Below are positions 5,801 through 10,296 of a stretch of DNA of 10,296 nucleotides, one piece after another. This DNA is from an uncultured Bacilli bacterium (GTDB lineage: Bacteria; Bacillota_I; Bacilli_A; RF39; UBA660). How positions within the stretch are numbered: position 1 is the first letter of the stretch; every line of letters starts with the position of its first letter. Made by a program: the position numbers and the translations under genes. The DNA is taken from the NCBI GenBank assembly GCA_944351345.1, contig CALVPO010000048.1, positions 1 to 10,296 of the forward strand. Direction: 5' to 3'. The notes beneath the pieces were generated by a model. It had not been told where the DNA came from. It ran no database searches and worked only from the letters and a program-made list of their open reading frames with translations.

Positions 5801-5821
5801 GAAAGGAAGATGAGGAAATTA

Positions 5822-7705
5822 ATGGCAAAGAAACAATTTAAAGCAGAGTCTAAAAAATTATTGGATTTAATGATAAATTCTATTTATACTAATAAAGAGA
5901 TATTTTTAAGGGAGTTAATATCAAATGCTAGTGATGCTATTGATAAGTTATATTATAGGTCTTTGACTGATGATAAGATAAAGGTTAATAAGGATGATTT
6001 TAAGATTAGAGTTGATATTGATAAAGATGATCGTAAGATAATTATTACTGATAATGGTTGTGGTATGACTCGTGATGAATTAGAAAATAATTTAGGTACT
6101 ATTGCTAAGAGTGATTCTTTATTGTTTAAGGAAGAGAATAAGAGTGATGATATTGATATTATAGGTCAATTTGGAGTTGGTTTTTATTCAGCTTTTATGG
6201 TTGCTAAAAAGATTAAGGTTGAAAGTAAGAGTATTGATTCTGATAGTGCTTATGTATGGAAGAGTGAAGGGGCAGATGGTTATACTATAAAAGAAGGTAA
6301 GAAAAAAGAAGTTGGTACTACTATTACATTAAAATTGAAAGATGATACAGAGGATTGTAATTATTCTGATTTTCTTGATACTTTTAAAGTTAAGGGTATA
6401 GTAAAAAAATATAGTGATTATATTAGATATCCTATTGTTATGAATATTGAGCATTCTGAATTAAAAGAGGGTAGTAAGGATGAATATGAGACTGTTGTTA
6501 AGGAAGAAACAGTTAATAGTATGATTCCTATATGGAAGAAAAATAAGAATGAGGTTACAGAAGAAGAATATAATTCATTCTATAGTGATAAGTTCTTTGA
6601 TTATGATAAGCCACTTAAAACTATTCATACTAAAGTAGAAGGTAATTGTAGTTATAATGCTCTACTTTATATTCCAAGTCATTTACCATTTGATTTTTAT
6701 ACTAAGGAATTTGAGAAAGGTTTAGCTTTGTATTCAAATGGTGTACTTATTATGGATAAGTGTGCTGATTTAATTCCTGATCATTTTAGTTTTGTTAAAG
6801 GATTAGTTGATACAGAAGATTTATCTTTAAATATTTCAAGAGAGATATTACAACAAAATGTTAAGGTTAAACAAATTGCTAAGTCTATTGAAAAGAAGAT
6901 AAAAAGAGAACTTGAGAATATGCTTAAGAATGATAGAGAAGCTTATGATAATTTCTTTAAGACTTTTGGAATGCAATTAAAGTTTGGTATTTATGCTGAT
7001 TTTGGTGTTAATAAGGATGAACTTAAAGATTTGATTATGTTTTATTCTTCTACTGAAAAAAAGCTTGTTACTTTAGATGAGTACGTTTCTCGTATGAAGG
7101 AAGGACAAGAATGTATTTATTATGCTTGTGGTGAGTCTAATGACAAGGTTGATAATATGCCACAAGTTGAGTTAATAAAAGATAAAGGTTATGAAATATT
7201 ATATTTGACTGAGTATGTAGATGAGTTTGCATTGCAGACATTAACTACTTATAATGCTAAGAAGTTTGTTAATGTTTCTAATGACGATGTTGATTTAGAT
7301 ACTGATGAGGAGAGAGAAGAATTAGAGAAAGTTAATAAAGAATCTAAAGATATGTTTGAATCTATGTTAAAGACATTAGAAAATAATAATATATCTGATA
7401 TTAAATTTACACATAGATTAAAGAATCATCCAGTGTGTTTGACTACTGAAGGTCAAATATCATCAAGTATGGAAAAGGTATTGAATGCTTTACCTAATGA
7501 TCAAAAAGTAAATGCTCGTATGGTTATGGAGATTAATGAAAATCATCCAATTGCTCAAAAATTACAGACTTTATATAAAGAAAATAGTGAGGAGTTAGAA
7601 AAATATACAAAAATATTATATGCTGAGGCTAGGTTGATTGAGGGGTTACCTATAGATAATCCTACTGAGGTTAGTAATTTGATTTGTGATATTATTTCTA
7701 AATAG
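5822..7705 (+). CDS. htpG: HtpG, Hsp90-family chaperone
   Basis: HtpG is the bacterial Hsp90, an ATP-dependent homodimeric chaperone in the cytoplasm that remodels client proteins late in folding, often with DnaK. The start at 5822 gives 627 residues beginning 'MAKKQFKAESKKLLDLM', as in other Firmicutes, with GAGG at 5812-5815 as ribosome binding site. An ATG at 5810 is too close to AAAGG to be preferred. The N-terminal GHKL ATPase domain is intact: 'ELISNASDA' with Glu31 and Asn35, 'DNGCGM' (77-82), 'GTIAKSD' (92-98) and 'GQFGVGFYSAF' (115-125). The middle domain includes 'KGLVDTEDLSLNISREILQ', the region with the conserved catalytic-loop arginine, and a C-terminal dimerisation domain follows. 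The RDD gene begins 9 nt after the stop. Regulation is probably by the CIRCE-like site upstream. Confidence 0.97.
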   Translation: MAKKQFKAESKKLLDLMINSIYTNKEIFLRELISNASDAIDKLYYRSLTDDKIKVNKDDFKIRVDIDKDDRKIIITDNGCGMTRDELENNLGTIAKSDSLLFKEENKSDDIDIIGQFGVGFYSAFMVAKKIKVESKSIDSDSAYVWKSEGADGYTIKEGKKKEVGTTITLKLKDDTEDCNYSDFLDTFKVKGIVKKYSDYIRYPIVMNIEHSELKEGSKDEYETVVKEETVNSMIPIWKKNKNEVTEEEYNSFYSDKFFDYDKPLKTIHTKVEGNCSYNALLYIPSHLPFDFYTKEFEKGLALYSNGVLIMDKCADLIPDHFSFVKGLVDTEDLSLNISREILQQNVKVKQIAKSIEKKIKRELENMLKNDREAYDNFFKTFGMQLKFGIYADFGVNKDELKDLIMFYSSTEKKLVTLDEYVSRMKEGQECIYYACGESNDKVDNMPQVELIKDKGYEILYLTEYVDEFALQTLTTYNAKKFVNVSNDDVDLDTDEEREELEKVNKESKDMFESMLKTLENNNISDIKFTHRLKNHPVCLTTEGQISSSMEKVLNALPNDQKVNARMVMEINENHPIAQKLQTLYKENSEELEKYTKILYAEARLIEGLPIDNPTEVSNLICDIISK

Positions 7706-7714
7706 TAGGTTGAT

Positions 7715-8650
7715 ATGAAAAAGATATTTAAGAGATTTTTAGCTTATTTAATTGATTTATTTATTGTATCAATAATATCATCTTGTATTATGGTTATACC
7801 ATTTATAAATGTTAATAGAGATGATTATAATAAAAATTATAAGAAATATAATGAATTATATAATAATTATAATAAGTTTAGTCAAGATTTAGCTGATTAT
7901 TATGAAGATAATAAATTAGATGAAGAAGAATATGAAAAGTTAATTTCTGATAATAAAGATTATAGCAATATAGTTTCTAAATATTATAAAGATGGTAAGT
8001 TATCTGAGAAGAATTATAATAAATTAAGTGATGATGTTAATGAAGTATTTGAGGATAAATATAAGAGTATTTATTATAAGTTAAGTAAATACTCTGTTAT
8101 TGGAAATATTGTTCAAGTAATTGTTATATTTGCTTATTTTGTTGGTATTAATTTATTAACTAAGGGTCAGACTGTTGGTAAGAAGATAATGAAACTTCAG
8201 ATTATTAATAATAAAGATTCTTCTAGTAAGGTTAGTGCTTTAGCATATTTTATTAGAACTTTAGTATTATATAATCCTATTTATTACTTAGCTTTGACAG
8301 TTGGTGTTTATGTATTTTCTTCTAATGATTTTTATAATTGGGCTTTGATTTGGTCTAATATTAAAAATTATTTAGATATTATTATAATTATTATGATTGT
8401 TATAAGACTAGATGGCAGAGGATTACATGATTTATTGGCTGGTAGCATTGTTGTTTCTGTAGATGATAATGGTAATATAGAAAATGATTCTAAGGTTATA
8501 ATAGATGAGGAGTCTAGTGATAGTAAAAGAAATAGTTCTGATAAAGATGAGGTGCTACTTATAAAGAGTGATAATTCTAAGGTTACTAAGAAAAATAGTA
8601 AGCAAAAAAGTAAAAAAACTAAAAAAATTATAAAGGAAGAGAAAGAATAG
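7715..8650 (+). CDS. RDD-family membrane protein with large repeated insert
   Basis: This is a 311-residue integral membrane protein. RDD landmarks are present: 'RFLAYLIDLF' (7-16) opening helix 1 (about 10-31), 'GQTVGKKIMKLQI' (151-163) after helix 2 (about 127-148), helix 3 (about 177-202), and helix 4 (about 217-232) followed by 'DGRGLHDLLAGSIVV' (233-247). Between helices 1 and 2 sits an unusual charged, Tyr-rich segment of about 90 residues. It holds two 28-residue repeats ('YYEDNKLDEEEYEKL' at 62 and 'YYKDGKLSEKNYNKL' at 90). The C-terminal 60 residues are a charged tail rich in Lys and Ser. The biochemical role of most RDD proteins is unknown; some act in transport. The gene follows htpG by 9 nt with AGGTTGAT as ribosome binding site, so it is co-transcribed. 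Confidence 0.85.
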   Translation: MKKIFKRFLAYLIDLFIVSIISSCIMVIPFINVNRDDYNKNYKKYNELYNNYNKFSQDLADYYEDNKLDEEEYEKLISDNKDYSNIVSKYYKDGKLSEKNYNKLSDDVNEVFEDKYKSIYYKLSKYSVIGNIVQVIVIFAYFVGINLLTKGQTVGKKIMKLQIINNKDSSSKVSALAYFIRTLVLYNPIYYLALTVGVYVFSSNDFYNWALIWSNIKNYLDIIIIIMIVIRLDGRGLHDLLAGSIVVSVDDNGNIENDSKVIIDEESSDSKRNSSDKDEVLLIKSDNSKVTKKNSKQKSKKTKKIIKEEKE

Positions 8651-8663
8651 GTCTCTTCTTTTT
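8632..8663 (+). terminator. Terminator of htpG-RDD, overlapping the RDD stop codon
   Basis: An 11-bp stem (8632-8642 with 8652-8662, one G-U) has a 9-nt loop that contains the RDD stop codon, TAG at 8648-8650. The 3' arm ends in a run of five Ts. The last codons of the gene therefore encode the left arm. Confidence 0.75.
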
Positions 8664-8674
8664 GTTATAAAGTC

Positions 8675-8703
8675 TTGATTTTATTACTATTTAATAGTAA
8701 TAT
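8675..8703 (+). promoter_or_regulatory. Promoter of the thioredoxin-like/PH/CYTH operon, overlapped by an inverted repeat
   Basis: TTGATT (8675-8680), 17-nt spacer, and TAATAT (8698-8703). A 9-bp inverted repeat (8682-8690 with 8694-8702, TTA centre) covers the spacer and -10. The ribosome binding site GGAGGT (8711-8716) would lie at the very start of the transcript. Confidence 0.55.
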
Positions 8704-8720
8704 ATATATAGGAGGTAATT

Positions 8721-9239
8721 ATGAAGAAGATTAAGAAGACAGATATTGCTTTAATAGTTGGAGTGGTATTAGTTATAGTAGTAGGTTTTTTTGCTATGAA
8801 AGGAACTAAGGCTCAACCTACTTATGAATTACCACTTACTTTGTCAGGTGATGCTGGTATGCATAAATTAAGCTATACAGAATATCAAGAGAAGATTGAT
8901 AATAAAGATAATTTTATTGTTATAGTATCAAGTGCTACTTGTAGTCATTGTCAGAATTTTATGCCAGTTGCTGAAGATTTTGCTAATGATGAGGGGTTAC
9001 CATTATATTATATTGATACAAATGATTTTACTAGTGATGAGTGGACAAATTTAGAAAAGTCTAATACTTTTTTTGAAGAAAATAGTGGAAATTGGGGAAC
9101 TCCTACAACTTTAGTTTTAGCTGGGAAAGAGAGTGTTGATTCTGTTGTTGGTGAGTCTGATAGCGATGCTTTATTAGATTTATATGAAAAATATTTTGAT
9201 GTTGATAAATATCGTAAAGAAACAGATGCTAGTGAATAA
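8721..9239 (+). CDS. Membrane-anchored thioredoxin-like protein
   Basis: The 172-residue product has a basic N-terminus, one hydrophobic helix (about 8-26) and a thioredoxin-fold domain that should face outward. The redox motif is Cys74-Ser-His-Cys77 in 'ATCSHCQNFMP', and the cis-proline is Pro128 in 'GTPTTLV'. 'FIVIVSSATCSHC' is the usual strand leading into the active site. This pattern resembles the thioredoxin-like bacteriocin transport accessory proteins (PedC/Bta type) of low-GC Gram-positives, but no bacteriocin or transporter gene is nearby, so a general role in extracytoplasmic thiol chemistry is more likely. Partners are unknown. The start has GGAGGT at 8711-8716. It is first in an operon with the PH-domain and CYTH genes. 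Confidence 0.85.
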   Translation: MKKIKKTDIALIVGVVLVIVVGFFAMKGTKAQPTYELPLTLSGDAGMHKLSYTEYQEKIDNKDNFIVIVSSATCSHCQNFMPVAEDFANDEGLPLYYIDTNDFTSDEWTNLEKSNTFFEENSGNWGTPTTLVLAGKESVDSVVGESDSDALLDLYEKYFDVDKYRKETDASE

Positions 9240-9255
9240 AAAGTAGGTGATTACT

Positions 9256-9702
9256 TTGAGTAAATGTTATGAAATGGTATCTAGGTTTAAGAAAAAGTAT
9301 CCTTTGACAATAGCGTTTAGGATAAGAGAACATTGTAAAATAATCGATACACATTTGAATCCTGGAGAAGAGGTATTATATGCTTTTGTTGCTCAGAAGA
9401 ATGATAGTATGTTTCAATTTTTTCATACTAATGTTATAGTTCTTACTAATAAAAGGATTATGCTTGCGACTAAAAGAATTGTATGGGGATACTTTTTTGT
9501 TTCTATTACACCAGATATGTTTAATGATATAACAATTTATAAAGGAATTATTTGGGGAAGTGTTACTATAGATACTGTGAAAGAAAAGGTAGTTTTATCT
9601 AATATTAGTCCTAAAGCACTTCCAGAGATAGAGACTATAGTGTCTGAATATATGATGGTAGAGAAGAAAAAATATGCACAAAGAGTAAATGAAAATAATT
9701 AG
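9256..9702 (+). CDS. Bacterial PH-domain protein (YokE-like)
   Basis: This is a soluble protein of about 148 residues and unknown function. The TTG at 9256 is preferred as start because AGGTGA (9245-9250) lies 5 nt before it; a GTG at 9247 falls inside that ribosome binding site, and an ATG at 9274 is a third option. The core matches bacterial PH-like domains: 'LTNKRIMLATKRI' (63-75), then strands around 'DITIYKGIIWGSVTID' (91-106), and a C-terminal helix ('ALPEIETIVSEYMM'). There is no signal peptide or membrane helix, so it is probably cytoplasmic or membrane-peripheral. The gene lies 16 nt after the thioredoxin-like gene and 27 nt before the CYTH gene, with no terminator between. Confidence 0.7.
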   Translation: MSKCYEMVSRFKKKYPLTIAFRIREHCKIIDTHLNPGEEVLYAFVAQKNDSMFQFFHTNVIVLTNKRIMLATKRIVWGYFFVSITPDMFNDITIYKGIIWGSVTIDTVKEKVVLSNISPKALPEIETIVSEYMMVEKKKYAQRVNENN

Positions 9703-9729
9703 TGCGTGTTTTTTTAAAGGAGGAATAAG

Positions 9730-10266
9730 ATGCATACTGAGTATGAAGTTAGAGTATTAGAAATAGATGTTTATGCTATAATAGAGAAGTTAGAGAAATT
9801 GGGAGCTAAGAAAATAGGAGATTGGAATTATAGAAGATATGTTTATGATGTTAAACCTAAAGAAGAGGGAAAATGGATTAGACTTAGAACTAATGGAGAA
9901 AGTACTACTTTGACATATAAAAATATAATTGATAATAGTATTAATGGTACTAAAGAGGTAGAGATAAATGTTAATAGCTTTGATAATACAAATGAATTTT
10001 TAGAGTGTATTGGTTTTAAATCAAGAAGTTATCAAGAAAATAAAAGACTTAGATATATGTTAGATGATGTAGAAATAGATATTGATACATGGCCTAAGAT
10101 TCCTAGTTATTTGGAATTAGAGGGAGATAATGAAGAAGATATTATGAAGATAGTTGATAAATTGGAGTTAGATTCTTCTAAAGTTACCTCTTTATCTCCA
10201 CAAGATATATATATTGAAGTTTATGGAATAGATATAAGAGATATGGATGTTCTTAAGTTTAATTAG
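9730..10266 (+). CDS. CYTH-domain protein (CyaB/ThTPase-like)
   Basis: The 178-residue product is a single CYTH domain, the tunnel fold that binds triphosphate groups and includes class IV adenylate cyclases, thiamine triphosphatases and inorganic triphosphatases. The N-terminal signature ExExK appears as Glu4-Tyr-Glu6-Val-Arg8, with Arg in place of Lys. Other expected charged strands are 'WIRLRTNGE' (49-57), 'TLTYK' (60-64), 'KEVEINV' (75-81), 'KRLRYMLDDVEIDIDTWP' (105-122) and 'YLELEGD' (127-133). The alternating acidic and basic residues suggest an active metal-dependent enzyme. Hydrolysis of a small triphosphate is more likely than cyclic AMP synthesis, but the substrate cannot be read from sequence. 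The ribosome binding site AAAGGAGG (9716-9723) is strong. No terminator is seen before the window ends. Confidence 0.85.
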   Translation: MHTEYEVRVLEIDVYAIIEKLEKLGAKKIGDWNYRRYVYDVKPKEEGKWIRLRTNGESTTLTYKNIIDNSINGTKEVEINVNSFDNTNEFLECIGFKSRSYQENKRLRYMLDDVEIDIDTWPKIPSYLELEGDNEEDIMKIVDKLELDSSKVTSLSPQDIYIEVYGIDIRDMDVLKFN

Positions 10267-10267
10267 T

Positions 10268-10283
10268 GTATTATATATAATAC
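10268..10283. other. 16-bp perfect palindrome after the last gene
   Basis: GTATTATATATAATAC begins one base after the CYTH stop codon. It has no T-run, so it is not a classic terminator. It contains TATAAT on both strands (10276-10281 on the plus strand) and may be part of a promoter or operator for a gene beyond the window. The -35 candidate at 17 nt (TTAAGT) is weak. Confidence 0.4.
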
Positions 10284-10296
10284 TGTTACTACTCAG

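Noticed and set aside
5684..5821. Small RNA or riboswitch between khpA and htpG
   Set aside because: The gap is fully accounted for by a terminator, operator, promoter and short leader hairpin; no riboswitch fold is recognisable.
1..10296. Mollicutes genetic code with UGA as tryptophan
   Set aside because: All genes read full length without internal TGA and all tryptophans are TGG, so the window gives no sign of reassignment.
1..10296. Mobile element, phage, CRISPR or defence island
   Set aside because: No transposase, integrase, repeat-spacer array or known defence domain was seen; all genes apart from the left-edge fragment look like stable chromosomal genes.

Overview
The window is AT-rich DNA (roughly 27-30% GC by eye) from a low-GC Gram-positive bacterium. 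Gene content, the strong GGAGG-type ribosome binding sites and a B. subtilis-like LexA box point to Bacilli. The partial surface protein at the left edge, the RDD protein with a large insert and the plain thioredoxin/PH/CYTH tail resemble uncultured gut lineages near Erysipelotrichales/RF39 and the Mollicutes. That placement is inference from style, not from a search. All genes read through in the standard bacterial code and tryptophan is TGG. None of the 13 genes stops with TGA (6 TAA, 7 TAG).

Layout. Positions 3-827 hold the 3' part of a cysteine-containing, probably extracellular protein, separated by a bidirectional terminator from lexA on the minus strand (928-1551). lexA has its own promoter overlapped by a near-consensus LexA box. 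Reading the other way is nusB-xseA-xseB (1686-3744), an antitermination factor plus both subunits of exonuclease VII, closed by a terminator. Next is a membrane-anchored SH3 plus VanX-like D-Ala-D-Ala peptidase with its own promoter (3849-5066). rpsP-khpA (5160-5683: ribosomal protein S16 and a KH RNA-binding protein) has a near-perfect promoter and a terminator. htpG (5822-7705) lies behind a promoter whose -35 sits inside a 9-9-9 inverted repeat that looks like a diverged CIRCE/HrcA operator. An RDD membrane protein (7715-8650) is co-transcribed with htpG and ends in a terminator. A thioredoxin-like membrane-anchored protein, a bacterial PH-domain protein and a CYTH-domain protein (8721-10266) form the last operon, and the window ends in a 16-bp palindrome.

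How the genes relate. Most are core functions: SOS control (lexA), DNA processing (xseAB), rRNA transcription (nusB), ribosome and RNA (rpsP, khpA), protein folding (htpG), and envelope proteins (peptidase, RDD, thioredoxin-like). I see no phage, transposon, CRISPR or defence locus. The most interesting points are regulatory: the CIRCE-like operator with a leader hairpin before htpG, the LexA box, and the inverted repeat over the 8675-8703 promoter. Three protein-level points also stand out: the three exact 45-residue repeats of XseA, the extracellular VanX-like enzyme with a changed zinc motif, and the RDD insert. No gap between genes exceeds 300 bases.
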